A stretch of DNA of 64,000 nucleotides from Apostichopus japonicus (GCF_037975245.1 NC_092572.1:10489769-10553768); one strand, 5' to 3'; positions 41,801 to 56,699 are shown, numbered from the stretch's first letter. Program-made: numbers and translations. The notes: a model not told the origin generated them from the letters alone.

Positions 41801-44780
41801 ATGACTTCCTAGTTTTCATGCGATCATTGATCCCGTGAACATGAACCAGCTTGTCCCTTAATTTTACACTGACCACTATGCAGCACATAATCCTGATCAT
41901 GCATCCAGCCTAAATGGTCTTGACTCTCTAAAGGGCATGCGAAAGTCAGTCGCAAGGAATAACTGAGTGTTAAAATTTTGCATAGCACTTTTTGAAGGCT
42001 ATGACCTTTGCTTTAGATTATAAAATAACTACATGGTTCTGAGTACAAAAACTGCTAGGCATCTTGGCAGATTTTGTATTATTGTGCATAGCATTTTTGC
42101 GATGCGATACTGAGATCAATTATTCACCCGGAGTTGTGACCATGTGGCTACAAGAATTAGGGAAGACATCAGCCCTTGTCTATCAACACAAAACTGTTGT
42201 CCTACATGTTCTAACAAAAATTTTCTTAAGTTCTGTGGTCGTAATTTTTAACTTGTGGAGAGACATAAACAAACTTAAATCAGCATTTTACAGAAACTAC
42301 AGAGTTCAAAATTGTTGACATCACCGGGATCCACAAATCAACTACTGTACTGTATGTACTGTATGTATACTGTTTGTTTTCCATCTCAAATTTTCTCAGC
42401 TGCTCACAGTAAATTCAACTGTTGTTGTGCCCTTTGACCTCTCCACTCATAAAATGTCAAGTAACTATGATCCTGTCTCCTGTCTTTAAGCACCTGCTGA
42501 TGATGAGGGGCTGTCTATGTCACTGAATGCGGTTTGGTTAACTTTGTGGAGGGAGGGGAGGGCTCACTCAAACAATAAAAATACACAAAGGATTTGGGTG
42601 ACAGTGAATTCAAACAAACATTGTTCAGATTTGTTCAACTATTTTATTAACATTTCATGATGATGTCACTTCCTCTTACTGACAGACGAATATGCAAAGC
42701 CATATATAAGAACATGAGATCTTATGAGGTCATAGGTCAGCAACAGTTGTACTATGGATATTAAAGATGGCCTCTCCTTTAGGAAGTAATATAACCTGCA
42801 GTTTTACCACAACTCTCTATTTCTCTCTCTCTCTAACTGTCTGTCAATGAAAAGGTATTTATAACTATCTGAATTTATTGTCTTCTTGGTGACTTCAATC
42901 TCTTCAGATTCTGGGAGAAAATATTTTCATCTGCTAAATGTTGATACAGTACAATGATCCTGTTTTCTAACTTTACAGATGTGTCTTATCCAAAACATAA
43001 CCCAACCTAGAAAATTCTGACAAATCAAAAACAAAATATTCCAGTTGAAGAGATAAATTCATGGACTGTTCCTGATAAATTCATGTACTGTTCCTCTATT
43101 GTTCAAACTCTCAGGAATAAACCAACCCCCCCCCCCACCTCAGCCTATCCACCTCTTGTGTACATGATTGAACATAAACAGCCTGTCCTACATGCTGGTC
43201 ATTCACTTCCGACCAGATGCCTAACGTTTTTTATTAAAATGAATTACTTTTATGGAATTGTGTAGTTGTTACTTGTAATGTGACAGTGTACAGTGCATTC
43301 TTCAAACATTTAACAATACAATACACTATTCTCTCAATTATAGTTCCTTTCTTTAACATTTTTGTTATAAATTAAACAGCAAACCTATAAATTAAAATAT
43401 TTCACATCTCTTTTTTGGGGCGCTAGAAAAAGAAAGCTTATTTCGTTTTGGAAAAAAAATAAATAAATAAATTTTAAAAAAAAAAATCAAAATTTCACTA
43501 ATACATATAGACTGCTCAACTTTCCAAACTGAAACTTGTGCATTTTTCAATACTTTCTTTTTTCGTTTTATTTATCTCTTGGTATAATTTCATCTGGCCA
43601 CATTTTTAAGTGGTATGGAGGTCAGCTATCATTACTATTTTTTTCTTTCTGCTTGATGAAGATTAGATGCTTCTGGGCAAACATTCCAGACCAACAGTGA
43701 TATCACCTACCTCTGAATTCCCCTCAGAGGAGGCTAACTCAAAGAACTAAACGATGATACAAACTGACCAGATGGAGGAGGAAATGTAACAACTATAAAA
43801 GTCTTGTCAAATATAATCGACTCAAAAATGCTGGATCAATGCCACTGGGCGATTGGCAAAGCAAATAGAGGGGGCTATTGCTTATTCGGCTCTTATGTCC
43901 GACATTGGATTGTAACAATCGTTCACCAGTGTCACACAATTGGTAAGATTAGGAACACTAGCTCCTATTACTGGTTTTCCTTTCACTGGACATGACTCTT
44001 TCCAATTCTTTTACTGTTTATACTTTTCCAATTCTGTACATTCCCTTTAAATTGTGTCAACTACTGTCATATATGTGTGTACATGTCTGTGAGAAGGAAA
44101 AATATCTCACTTCATACAGTGACACTATGACATCACACATTGACAAAATGACATCCTCCTCCTCCTCCTCTCCCCTACCCCCCCCCCCCCCCAGCCCCGT
44201 GACATGACTTTAAACACACTGTACAGGCCTCTTAAATGGATATAGATTCTCCTTCTAGATAAATGCAATGGAATTAAAACTCACCACACAGACATCTCTT
44301 TAAATATATACAATGTAGCAATAGATCATAGAACTGGATTACATCTCCTTTAACAAGGATCTAGTTAACTCATAATGCTGAGCTAGTACTTTTGCCCTGA
44401 CAGGATTAAAACTATAAGACCAGTCACAGGGATGGTAAATAGAAGCCAGCAAAAGTAAAAGACTGTTTACAGTAGGATTCGGAGCATATAAATATAGAAT
44501 TAGACTTGTCAAATGTCACGAGACACCGAGAGAGAGAGACGTCTCACGGAGTGACAGGCATGTCTCTATCTCGGGACAGTTTCAAATGGAAAGGAAAACA
44601 CACCGGGGAACATTCACAACATTACTGAACACTTGTTGCAAATTACACATCGAGGCTAGAAATACTTTATCCAAGTCTCTCTCGGTATATATCCATTACT
44701 CTGTAGGAATGTTTATAGGTAGGTTAACACACAATGGAGATTATTGAATGACAGCAATGTTATTTAAAATTATAGAATTT
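38856..44780. other. Upstream region of CDON/BOC without a recognised gene
   Basis: GA-rich microsatellite at 39190-39290, a ~73-bp tandem duplication at 40116-40240, C-runs at 39079 and 44179. It must contain or precede the noncoding first exon(s) of CDON/BOC, but no donor stands out. Confidence 0.4.
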
Positions 44781-44788
44781 GACAGGTG

Positions 44789-44790
<2 letters not shown>

Positions 44791-44822
<32 letters not shown>
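44791..44822. repeat. (AT)n microsatellite
   Basis: An uninterrupted run of about sixteen AT units. Confidence 0.9.
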
Positions 44823-44826
<4 letters not shown>

Positions 44827-45270
44827 AACTAGTTCTTTATTTAGCAACTTACTTTGAAATCCAGATAACTTTTACATTCAACAAATCTTTGGTCAAGAAC
44901 GGTTGGTCGTGTGTATGACTTTTCAATCGTTAACTATGTTTTGTATGTTTTCATCCTTCCCTGTTCCATTTTTGTGGACTTTAAATTAATGGACTTACTA
45001 CGGGATTTAAAATTGTTATTTTGCTTGTTAAAATAATAGAATTGTAGAGAATGGTACTAGAAAAAATTACAATCAATGTTTTCAAAACAGGTTTAAAATG
45101 GAATATATGCATGAATACCAAATCCTGGTTCTGAATGGAAATTTTTCACTGTTCTAGGCTTTGCTAACCTATTATTTGCCGTTCAAAATATTAATATCTT
45201 AATTTGTCTAATTTGTTTTGGTCGACCACTTCATTTCTATTCCAATAGTACTTAGTATAGTTCACTTTCG

Positions 45271-45310
45271 GCATGCACTGGAGAAGGGCTTTTTATGCTC
45301 GAAAGCTTCG
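45271..45310 (+). ncRNA. Degenerate hammerhead-ribozyme-like core, possibly from a Penelope-like element
   Basis: ACTGGAGA, then GGGC-TTTTTAT-GCTC (a 4-bp stem with one G-U pair and 7-nt loop), then GAAAGC. The layout follows the hammerhead order CUGANGA, stem II, GAAA, but the fourth core base is G instead of A. Such motifs mark the ends of some retroelements. No reverse transcriptase frame nearby. It may be dead or a coincidence. Confidence 0.25.
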
Positions 45311-48300
45311 AAAAAATCCAAATATTGGCTGTTTTTCTTTCAAATCACTCGTAAATGACATAAAATCATTTTTGCATCTCCCTGTAGATCCAGCATTTCT
45401 CTAACAGCAACATAGTTGTTTAACAGTTTTATTCTTTCACTTTTATTCTATCACTTATATGTGTACAATATGTGTATGTGTGTATATTATACACCGTGTA
45501 TGATTGATACTGTAGTTGCTTCAGGGACTACTAGGTTTATAAACTCCACCAAAGAGAGATGGGAAATTGATGACTAGTAATGGAATGTGTTGGCCATGTG
45601 GTCCAATGTAAGCTAATACCCATCACTGTCAAACAGATCACAAGAGTTATTTTTAATCAAGATCAGGTTAAGCTTGACCATGGGTCCCTTTATATATACT
45701 TTACATGCTATAGGGTAATAGGAATGTTAATTCTTTCCAGCCAAAATAAATTTCAGAGGCCATCATTATATAGCCTGTGTTCTTATCACACCCTAAAGAT
45801 ATATAGATATATATTTTTAATTCCTTTTTTTGTTTTCATCTCCTGAGAATTAAGGGTAGAGAGTTTAGATAAGTTAACTTCTAAGGCATTTATGTTTGAC
45901 TTTTAAGTAGCTAGCTGCACTACAATTTTAATGATGGAGATGTTTTGGCATGGAAGCTAGTGGTAGATGTTTGGCATGTGGCAGCTTGGGGTGGATAATT
46001 GGCATTGTGAGCTAGTGGTTAAGTAGTAGGTTTATATTTCAAGGGTGTAAACAAAACAATGTGTGGAAAAGTTTCAGTATAAAAATGCTTCAATTTGTGA
46101 ATGGGCACTTGTATGGCTTGTTTACCAGATTGGAGAAGGGGGAAACGAAAGAGGAAGGGGTTACAAGGAAGAGGGAAGGAGTGGGGAAAAGGAAGGCATC
46201 AAAAAGATGTAAGAGGAAGGGAAGAGGCAGTAGGGATACTGTGGGTCAAGGGAAAGAGGGATAGGGAGGATTGTTTCCAAAAATCTTAACAATGCATTTC
46301 TGATTAGGAGCTTGGGCAAAGTTTATCTTTCACGATGGAATAGGAGTTCAATATACCTTCTGGGGGGAATAATATAGCTTTCAGATTTTGAATAGCACCT
46401 TTCCAGGCTCTCAACTTTGCTTCACATAAAATACAATGGCTCCACTATCATCATGAAATTATATCAAATGAGCAAAAAACAAACATTATGCAGTTAATGA
46501 GCTACAAGACTGAGGAATGGACGACTACGTTTACTTACCTAATTAATGTGAATGAATTTATTAATTTATAATACATGTAATGAATTTATAAACACTCAAC
46601 ACAGAGAAACCTTTAATAAAATTTTCAAAAGATAATGATAGGTGATAACAACTGACAGAGAAATCTCTTGACAGTAGCATAAATGACCTCTACACAAATT
46701 TATAGCTATTTTACTTATCTTGTGACAAATTATTCAAAAGATGTCTTAACTTCTCTTTCCTAAATTATAACTTCACCCACAACATCAATAAGAAAACTTG
46801 CTGGGAAATGAACAGCAAAGTTCAGGATATTTCCTCCTTTCATGCTGTAGCAATGATGTATATTAATTATAAAAACCTCAAAAAACTTAAAATGCATCAA
46901 GTTCTGTTGGAAATGGAATGTTGCTACAGTAATATTTTTAAAACCAAAAATGTTAAAATTGTTCTTCTATAAACAATGTTGTTTTTTTCACTTGCCCAAC
47001 CACTTTCTGCTTCCAATAGCTCTTTGTGAATAAATATTTATCTCATTCCTTATTTGTGTGTAAAATTTAATTCTAATAACATAACATCTGGTACAGTACT
47101 GTTTCAAGGAAAACAAGTTGAAACAATTTGAGGTGGCATACCACCTACATTGAACTCCTTTCTCTCCTTCCTTCCTTCATTCCTTTAACGATCCACAACA
47201 TCATTTTAATATTAATATACACAGATACATTAAACTGTATTTATGTCCCCACCTGTTATGCCAAGTCACATTAAACAAGCATGGAGAGTCTACACCCAGG
47301 TACCCCCCCCCCCTTTACTTTTAAATACACACATCTTTTTCCACAAGATATCCACACAAAAGGCCTCCTAGGATAAACCTCTTCAAAGTACCTTGAACTG
47401 TCACAAGATATATCTATTCCCGAAAAACTTTGGACACATGGTGGCAATGTCTTTTACCTGTTTGTTATTTTCCTTCTTTCATTTTCTTATTTGTGTTATG
47501 TCTGTGTGTTTTTCTAGTATCATTTATCTTCGATTCCTCCTAAGCCACTGTTCTGACAAAACAGCGAATCAAGTTTTTAAAATTGGAACATTTCCCCTCA
47601 CGGGTGAATGTTCCACAGGTGGTAGCTATTTGTATAATGTACTGTCTGTATATACTGTACAGTGACTGTATTTAAATTTGAACACAAATTACAAACAGTA
47701 CATGATATAAAGTCAACCCAAACAAACATCGGTTTCCAGTTTAGGCCCTCCCAGTTTTAAACTTTACAAGACAACATGGAGAGAGGGGGAGAGAGTGAAG
47801 AGGATGAACACATTTCTTTGGAACACCCTGTAAATACCAAATAACCTTTCTCCCCCCCCCCCCTTCCCCAAGAAAAGAAGTCCAAGCTTTATATAGAACT
47901 AAATAAAGTACTCTCACAGACCTGTAGTTTAAGGTAAACTACTAAACAAAAGGATACAACATGTATGCATTTATGAGGATAGTTAAATTCCAACCATTCA
48001 TCGGAGGGATTATCCAGAGGACAACATGTGGTTGGAAGGACCCCATAAAGACCAAGTATGGGATCAAGACCAAGTATGGGGTACGGGTTAACAAGGTATC
48101 AAGCTGAGAGAAAGACGACATCAGAGGGAGTAGAAGAGTAGTTTCCTCCGTAGGTTACCGCCAAACTGGCTATGCCACATGTCAACCAATCAGATGGATA
48201 GATAGATATACAGTATGTACAGTAGTTTGTTACGGTGGGTATATTGTAGAGGCAACAATTTCTTTGACTGTGCAAACTACTATGGCACACTTAATGAAGT

Positions 48301-48828
48301 TTCTCTTCTATACTTCCAGGAATTCAAGCTGTAACAAGGTAACTTTAATGGACATAGTTAAACATGCAGTTCATTACATTGATCAATGTAATTATGGAGA
48401 TCAAAGAAATCATGTTTCACAAGTTATGCCCTGGTTAACAATAAGAAACATTGTGAGGTCAATTAATTGAATGTTCCTATAGAGCTGTATAAAGAGGAAT
48501 GTATCATTTAAACATGAACAGTGATGTCTGGATTCAGCTCCTCCTGTCTAATACATTTCAGAAGTTGACAGGTCAAATTAACACCAATCTACTGTACTAC
48601 TATATGACATCACACCTGTTTGCTTCAAGTTCACTTTCGAAAAATGTCATGCACTGTACGACAATTATACATACCTATTCTAAATATCTTGGAAACGACA
48701 GAGCTCTACAAAGAATTTGAATGTGATTTGCAAGCCTGTTTGGACCATGGTCCTCTTGTATCGATCAATTTCGAACTGCAGAAAACATGAACCATTTACA
48801 AACATTTGAGACAAATATATACTTTGCT

Positions 48829-49170
48829 ACAATCACCACCACCATCACATCATCATCATCTCCATCTCTACCATCATCTTCGCACTACCACCATCACCTC
48901 ACCATCATCACCATCCATCGGCATTCATCACCATCACTATTATCAACACCACCACTAGCCAAAATCATCTGCTACCATCACCACCACCCCCATCACAAAA
49001 AACATCACCACTACCACCACTACCACCATCATCACCACTACCATCATCGCCACCACTAACACCATTATCACTATCACCAACATCACCAACATCACTATCA
49101 CCATCACTACCACAGTCCTATCATCACCACCACCACCATTACCAACCATCATCACCATACAACACCATCT
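48829..49170. repeat. (CAT/CAC)n trinucleotide tract
   Basis: About 340 bp of CAC, CAT and TAC triplets in changing order, low complexity on both strands. The open frames over it (His/Thr-rich or Val/Met-rich) are by-products. Confidence 0.9.
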
Positions 49171-51050
49171 TGATTCTGTCAGAATATGTCATTATCCACT
49201 GAAAAGTCTCTTTCAATTACAAGGCAAGTTAGCTGTAGAACAGATTACCATGACCTTTGACCTAGACCCATGCTGATTTTATCAGATTCTACATTACCCA
49301 TAGAGCCCAACTCCATGGAATAAACTATACCTCACTGTACCTTTTACTAAGAAGCCCAGAAAAAAACAAAGTCATAAACCTGTCTATTCTTCTACTGATA
49401 AGGTCCACAGGGAACTGACCTCAACCAAGCTAAAAAATAAGTGTCTGGCATATTTACATACTGCGGGCATTACTCTTTGATTGGAATATATATTAACTAA
49501 CTTAAACTCTCCACCCTAGCTATATTGGTATTGGTGTAATGTGTATGGCCGATTTGAATCTAAAGAATTTCTCCTTCATGTAATTTATTTGTTTTCCCTG
49601 TGAGGAAAACCTACCTCATCATTGTACTTGATCAATAAGTTGGTAATTGTCCTTTTTGTTTTATACAGTCATTCATTTCTACTAAATTGTAGAAAGTGGC
49701 TGACTGCCCTAGGACTGACCATACAGTAGCAATATACTGTTGTCATCTTCTGATATATATTTATTCATAATTTTTTTTATTAATTAAGGGTCCTTAGATG
49801 CAATCTGGTGCTATATTTTGCTACATGAAGTGACGTTATGTTCAAGAATTTTCGGGCTTAGTCTGTCCGATATTTGTTTTTAATTGCGGCAGATTTTAGT
49901 TTTTGTTTGAGTATTTTTTTATCACTATAAATCGCATCTTGGGGGCACAATTTTTTGGGAGAGCATGTGCCCCCCCCCCCAGGACACCCCTTGGCGACGC
50001 CACTGCATATTTATAAAAGAACTCTCACCTATGGTAAACACAAAATCCCATCCCTTTAGGGAAGTCTAGTCTAGTGAGTACCAAGTTATATTAAATAGAC
50101 AATGTAAGAGGCAAAGATACCTGTGAGAATGAAACTGCGCACAAATTACCACAAATGAATTTAACACAATATGCAGCATTGTTTATGGTCACAGAGTAAA
50201 GGTGAGTTCTTAGGACAATCAAAAACCTGTCATTTACTGTCATTTACTCTATTACATTTTCTAAGCTGATTGAGACTCCAATATTGATCTTGACTTACAG
50301 CATCATACATACTACAGGGAGGAGGTTGTTATGGGGGGGGGAACTGAAGGAGGGAGAGGAAAGGGGCACAGAGGAGGAGAGAGGGGAAGTGTCGGTGCTG
50401 GCCACTGCCCACAACCTCACTTACAGGCCTGTGTATCATATGCCGTGAGTAATTACCCGTTGGCCATATTAACTGTCAAAGATCTGGTCCTTCATTGTAA
50501 CCGCATCCTGTATAAATCTAGCACTAAGACCTTACTTGATGATGATGTTATCAAAATTAGGTCAGACATATGGCGGACTATTGTAGCACAATCAGATGAG
50601 TAAACAGCAGGGTCCATGGTTCCCAGTGGGTTTTTATCATATTCTTCCTGGTAGTTGACCCCCCCCCCCCCCACAAACCATTCACTTGGCAGCAAATGTC
50701 TATATTACAAGTCGATACCCTTAACCAGTGAAGATAGTATCGGTCACTACTTGGAAACCTTTTCATACCCTACATCTCCTGGGGTTATCTGTAGAGATAC
50801 CCTTACCGTAGATGGCTTGTAAAATAATGGTGGACACGCTCCTCGTCGCACCGTGTGACAGTGTGATTCCATCACACAAACAACACATTCTTTCTTTTCT
50901 TGAATCTATCTTTTCTTTTTCTCTTTCCCCCCTTTTTTTTTCTTTGTGCAACTTTTATTTATCTGATATCTATCAGTTTCGATGTTGAATATTTCAATTG
51001 AAAGAGTTCACAGAATTGTCAATCAAAGCCAGTGTAGTAATTCAATGCTT
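49171..51050. other. Stretch without a recognised gene
   Basis: It includes a probable mobile-element edge near 49935-50005 (C-run followed by CACCCCTTGGCGACGCCACTG) and a G-rich block at 50320-50400. No exon found. Confidence 0.35.
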
Positions 51051-51067
51051 GACTGCATGTGGTCTAA

Positions 51068-51132
51068 GCTATATATATTGATATATAGATATATATATAT
51101 AGATATATAGATAGATATATAGATAGATATAT
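51068..51132. repeat. TATA/GATA microsatellite
   Basis: Alternating TATATAGATA units over about 65 bp. Confidence 0.85.
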
Positions 51133-51424
51133 ACTCCTAGTACTATGGCTGGTGTTGGTAATATAGGATCATGTTCTCTCAGAGGAAACTCCCACCACTG
51201 ATCAACCAGATTATATAACAAAATGTATCGCAAAATTATGTAAATTAAGCATTGAACTCTAAATATACTAACTCTGGGACACCTGAAGAAGTGAATAAAC
51301 TTGCAAGGGGGTCAGGGGTAAAAAAAAATATGGAGGGTATGTGCTAGTGCTAGAAGGCAGGGATAATTACAGTAAAGAAGACAATCAAAAGAACCCTAGG
51401 TGAGATTAGTTACAGGGCAGGGAG

Positions 51425-51870
51425 GCGGAGCAAGGAGGGTGGGAGATTAGTGATTTGAAATCCCAGAATAAATCTGTTAATCTTTAAAATGTCAATGTAA
51501 GAACTTACAATTTTGAGAATTTTCTGATATTGTCAAAGCTAACGTTCTGATTATGACATGCTTGTTCTCTATCTATTGAACCTAAGTTTCCACTAACCTC
51601 TAAGGACGAGACAAGTCTGTAAGTACTGTATTATTTGATGATGAAATGGGGGGCAAGGAGGGTGGGGAGATTAGTTATTTGAAATACCAGAATAAATCTG
51701 TTAATCTTTAATAAGTAAATGCAAGAACTTATAAATTTTGACAATTTTCTGACATTGTCAAAGGCTCTAACGTTCTGATTATGACATGCTTGTTCTCTTA
51801 ACTATTGAAGCTAAGTTTTGACTTACCTCTAAGGACGAGACAAGTCTGTAAGTATTATTTGATAATGAAA
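51425..51870. repeat. ~228-bp tandem duplication
   Basis: GGAGATTAGT-ATTTGAAAT-CCAGAATAAATCTGTTAATCTTTA and ACGTTCTGATTATGACATGC occur twice; the latter at 51542 and 51770. The copies have small insertions relative to each other. Confidence 0.85.
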
Positions 51871-54235
51871 TTCTCCTGTCAGAGCCTCTGTGGAACAACT
51901 GCTCCTGAACAAAACAAGAAAAGAGAAAACTGGTTTGCAATAAACATCCACTCAATATGCAATTGTAAATATTGTAGGAAATGGAGACGACCAAAATGTT
52001 GTCTTTAATACAGTAGATCAGAACAGCCTCCTTAACAGAATTTCTCAAAAAGGAAGGGGGGAGGGTGAATAATATATGAGAGAGGAAGTATGTGGTAGGA
52101 TAGGGAAGGGCGACATACAGGGGGAGGGTGACATATGGTGGTTGAATGCAGTAATATGGGTGAGGTTGAGGAAAGAGTTGAAAGTGTGTGGGTGCACACA
52201 GAGGTGCCTTGAGAGGGGGGAAGGATGGGAGCGACAGTTGCATCTGGAGTATATTATTCAGGATAAAGTTACACATTAGAAATTTTTGGAAGCCTACCTC
52301 CTCCTACAGTGGTTCACAGATGTCTGCAATATGCGATACTTATAACCAACTCCGGCATAAATTGAAGCCACACTTTGCTAAGTAGCAGGATTACGCTTGA
52401 ACCTGTCACTGTGAAAGTACAAGACATTTCCTAGAACCTCTTTGCAATCCCTAATCGTTTGCTATTTACTTCACAGCAATCCACATTGTTAACTGATTTA
52501 TACAGGAATATGTTTTGGTACTTTTTTAACATGGGAGGGAGGTCAGCTTATGAAAGTATAGATCTACAACAAAAAAAGTGTTAAGTAAAAATTTATGCCA
52601 ACTATACAGCCTGTTTGCACCCAAACTTAATAAACTAAACCAAACACTCCATTTTCCCAGCTTCAAAAAAAAAGAAAAAGTGTTTCACAAATTAATTTTC
52701 CTGATGTACACCCCCTTACTGTGAGCAAAAACATTAAAGTAGAAATTTATTACGCATTTTGACGACATGACGCACGAATAACTGTCGGTCAACGTCAAAG
52801 CAGACCGAAAGGGAAGGAATTTTTAGAATTTATCGGCTATATCAAAACTAAATCATCTGTTCCAAGTAATATCACATCTGTCTGCACAAACATGTTTACA
52901 ATTAGTTATCTGCCTACCACTAGTCAAAGGCACAATTGTTCTACAGTAAGTAGCTATTGTTACCTTATTAATTGTTCTTGTAATTAACACAAAAGAATTA
53001 TTTCACAGACCATTTCATAAATCTGTTATCATTCTACGCCGGAAATACAGATATATTATCCTCGCTAGATTGTGTTCCATTACAGTGATGAATTATTGTC
53101 AATTGTTTTACAATGTACTTACAATTGTGTTACAATGACTGAAAAATCTATGCAAATATTTAAAAGTTTACAAGTTTTTATTCTTCATTTTCTAATTACC
53201 AAAGTAAACCTGTTCATTTAACATTCCTACTAAACAACTGAGCCACCCAGAGACAAACACCCACCACACCTCTCTCTCTCTTTGACAAATTTGAGTGTTT
53301 AATAATATTCTGAACAAATTACTAATTGTGGGAGTTGTAGAATTGTTACTGTTTTTTGTTAATGCTATTTCTTCTGAGGAGTCTATTTGTTATAGACTTA
53401 GTATTCCAGCCACTCTCATCAATGAGCCCTTTGATGATTAAAGATTCATTCTGCCTCAAGAAAACAAAGAGTGGTAAAGAATTGATACAACCTTGGCTGA
53501 TAGAATGGGGTATTTAATAACAGTCTATTTATAACATTATTGAGATACATTATATATCTTTTACAGTCCTTTTATTACTGTTACATGATGACTCACTACA
53601 CCAGAAGACATAATGTGCACTTTGGGAAATAAAAGTCTAGATTAAAATTTGGCTTCTGTTTGTATTCTCCAACTCTCTCTCCCTCTCTCTCTCTTTAGTT
53701 GCATTGTAAAATGAAATTGATTAGTATTTTGTGAAGGACGTGTATATCCTGAAGATATCATTATTTTGGATTCTGAGTCACCAAATTATTTTCCATTTGT
53801 CCTTCAGGTTAATATTGACTGCTTTACACATTATTTAAGATAACTCATTTTATTTGTTCATTTTTTTTTTTTTTTTTTTGGTAGTCATTTAAGCTTCATT
53901 CATCTCCCTGCAGACCAAATGCTTAAGAAACTTGGAAGGAATCCACCAAGAGACTTTGAAGATAGAAATCAGAAAGCCAGCAAGCTTTAGTGATTTCTTG
54001 CAATGTTTTATACCAAAACATTTACCATAAAAGGTTCCCCATAGATCATGTTATATTAAGTCATAAAAGGGCTACTGGTTGAAACATCTCAAAATCCATC
54101 TAGACCCTACACACCTCCGAGCTATCAATGAATCACAGAATATTTAAGTCTGATAAGGAGTGTCAAAGGATGAAGACACTGACACAAAAAAAGGTCAAGT
54201 ATTCCAAAACTATCTAGATACGATACAGACAAAAC

Positions 54236-54257
54236 AGACAGACAGACAGACAGACCT
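54236..54257. repeat. (ACAG)n microsatellite
   Basis: About five ACAG units. Confidence 0.85.
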
Positions 54258-54785
54258 GACAAAGACAAATACAGGTGACAAGGGGAAACATGTGAATTAA
54301 AGAGAAACTGGGAATATTGCCCAAAGTATCTTTGAAATAAGTACCTCCAGACCGAGTAAGAATTAAAGCCAATTACGGAGCCAATCTGATCCGGTCTGGT
54401 TTCAGGTCACTCCTCTCTGGGTGAGTGACGAATATTCTTTTAGATCTTTGATACCGTCCATAATGAAGAAACACGCTAGGACTATTTCCACCTCTCGGTG
54501 AATTTTTCTTCCAATTTTTTTTTTTTTTCCTTTTTTTCTTTGCTCTCCTTGGCGGTACTGTGTAACTGTTACAAATGTTCCCCCCGGGCAGACTAAATGA
54601 ACTTCACGCCAGGGTTCTCCTCACCAGAAACAAACAGCGGTGTGTCATTAAAGCTCGGCCTATGAGCGTCTTTAAATAATACTGGCCTTCCTTGCAACCC
54701 TTGCGCTTTGATGATGTCCCCTTTTACCGAACTGTGGAATGTTGACATAGGACTCAAACTGACATGAGCTTCATTGCCACTTAGT

Positions 54786-55400
54786 AGTGTTATACCAAAA
54801 TGTCCCCCTGCTAAGCTGTGTGTATTCAGTACTTAAGCATACTACTGTATGTACAGCGCAGTACCATACTAGTGTTAATATTGCAGTGTTAAGTTTAGTG
54901 TTAGGAGTGTTAAATACCAAACTGTTTCCATGCTTCAGTAGCAGTGTGTATTCCATGCTTAAGCATACTGTAGAGTGTAGTATTATGGTGTTACATAATA
55001 AAGTGTTACTAGTGTAACTATCGAAATGTCCCCCTGCTAAGATGTGTGTATATTCAGTGCTTATTGTAGAGTGTAGTAACTGTGTGATACTTGGTGTTAT
55101 ATACCAAAATGTCTACCGACTAGCTGTGTGTGTGTACAGTGTTGTAGCATACCGTACAGTGTAGTGTTAAAATGTAGTAGTGTTGCACCAACTCCCTGAG
55201 CACTAAGCTGTGAGTATACAGTGCTTAAGCATACTGTACATTACAGTTCATATGCAGTGTTAGTACTTACTAGTTTATATACCAAAATCACATCCCTATG
55301 CTAAGCTGTGTGAATGCAGTGTCTTAGCATATAATATACTGTACTGTGCCATAAAGTGCACTGTACTTGGTATAGTAGTAATTCTCAGGTTTATACCAAA
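54786..55400. repeat. Degenerate ~100-130-bp tandem repeats
   Basis: TACCAAAAT, CCCCTGCTAAGCTGTGTG, CAGTGCTTAAGCATACTGTA and AGTGTTAGTA-like words recur in the same order about five times, with much divergence. Confidence 0.75.
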
Positions 55401-55639
55401 ATTACCTCCTTTTCCCCCAACTCTATAACAACAGCAATGTACCCCATTCAGCAAGAATTACCGAAATGACAGATGCCTAAATAATGACGTAATCACACCA
55501 TCCCTGATACAACAAACAGGCTACATCTGAACTAATGTATGCACAGTCATTCAGAAGGCTCCTCCCCCCTTATTCACCAGCTAGTGAAAGATTTTATAAA
55601 CACTATGCAATAACCAAAATATCCAAAGTGCTATTATTT

Positions 55640-56150
55640 TGAAACTTTCACTCTCCCCTTCCTCCTCAATCCCCCTTCTCCTTCATTTCCTCCTCACCCT
55701 GCCCCCCTCTCCTTTCCTTCCCCTCTCCTTTCCAACCCCCTCCCCCCCCTATTTCCAGTTCTTATTAGTCCACCACTGCATCCATCAGAATGGGTAATTT
55801 AACCCTGACATAATTTATTAATTTCCCAAGGAATAATACCATTTACTGACTATCTCTGGGTGGTATCTTTCTCTCTCTCTTTCTACTGCTCCAGAGAGAG
55901 CTCTATGAGGCAATAACAATAGATAAGGCACCAAAAAAATATGTATATAACAAAAAGCCTTCCAGGTGTATAAGCTGAAAAGCAAACAAGCAGAGCCATA
56001 CACACAAAGTATTCCACAGGAATGTGGATATTGTTGGAAGGGGTATTGTATTCTGTCTTTCTGTCTGTCTGTCTGTCTGTCTATCTTCCTCTACTACCAT
56101 TTTATTTCCATCTCCGACCCCCCCCCCCTCCACCTCCTTCTCTTTCTTCT
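55640..56150. repeat. Pyrimidine-rich low-complexity stretches with (TGTC)n
   Basis: C/T-rich blocks at 55650-55750 and 56050-56150 and a TCTG repeat at 56058-56083. No gene. Confidence 0.7.
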
Positions 56151-56699
56151 TTCTTTGGCATAAAAAAGAAACCCCTCTAATACACAGGTGAACATATCTA
56201 TATTTTCAGGTGTGGAAATTCTTTCGTCGATGACCACCCCTTTCGCTATTCAGAATCGATTCGTTCGCCTAGAGGTATTATTCCTTTATCTGTATAATCA
56301 CAACCATGCTGCCACTACCACAATAACAAGAATTCCCAGTCAAATATGCCATCAATTCACATCCACCAGAAAAAAAAAAAATTCTCTCATGGAGATTTGC
56401 GAAAGATTTTTGCAATGCCAAATCTCTATGAATTTTAGCAGGAGTGTAAAACTTTTAGTCTTGGAAGATATATTGCGCAATAATGACAACTATGGTACAT
56501 ACATGCACGGTTACTTTAGTTATGAAAGGACGGTTGGTAACAGTACCAAAAAAAAAAAGTTTTAATATTCAAATTTTGTGTACAATAGCTCTGTCTGATG
56601 AAAGAAAACATTATTATTTATGGATCCTGGTGAAATTATTATCCCATTTTTACACAGCATTATTGATAATATTGATATATTGATAACCCTAAATTGCAC

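Noticed and set aside
46061-46289. Lys/Gly-rich frames over a GGAAGAGG purine tract
   Set aside because: Low-complexity purine-rich DNA, no further support.
48787-49158. His/Thr-rich and Val/Met-rich frames
   Set aside because: Both come from a CAT/CAC trinucleotide tract.
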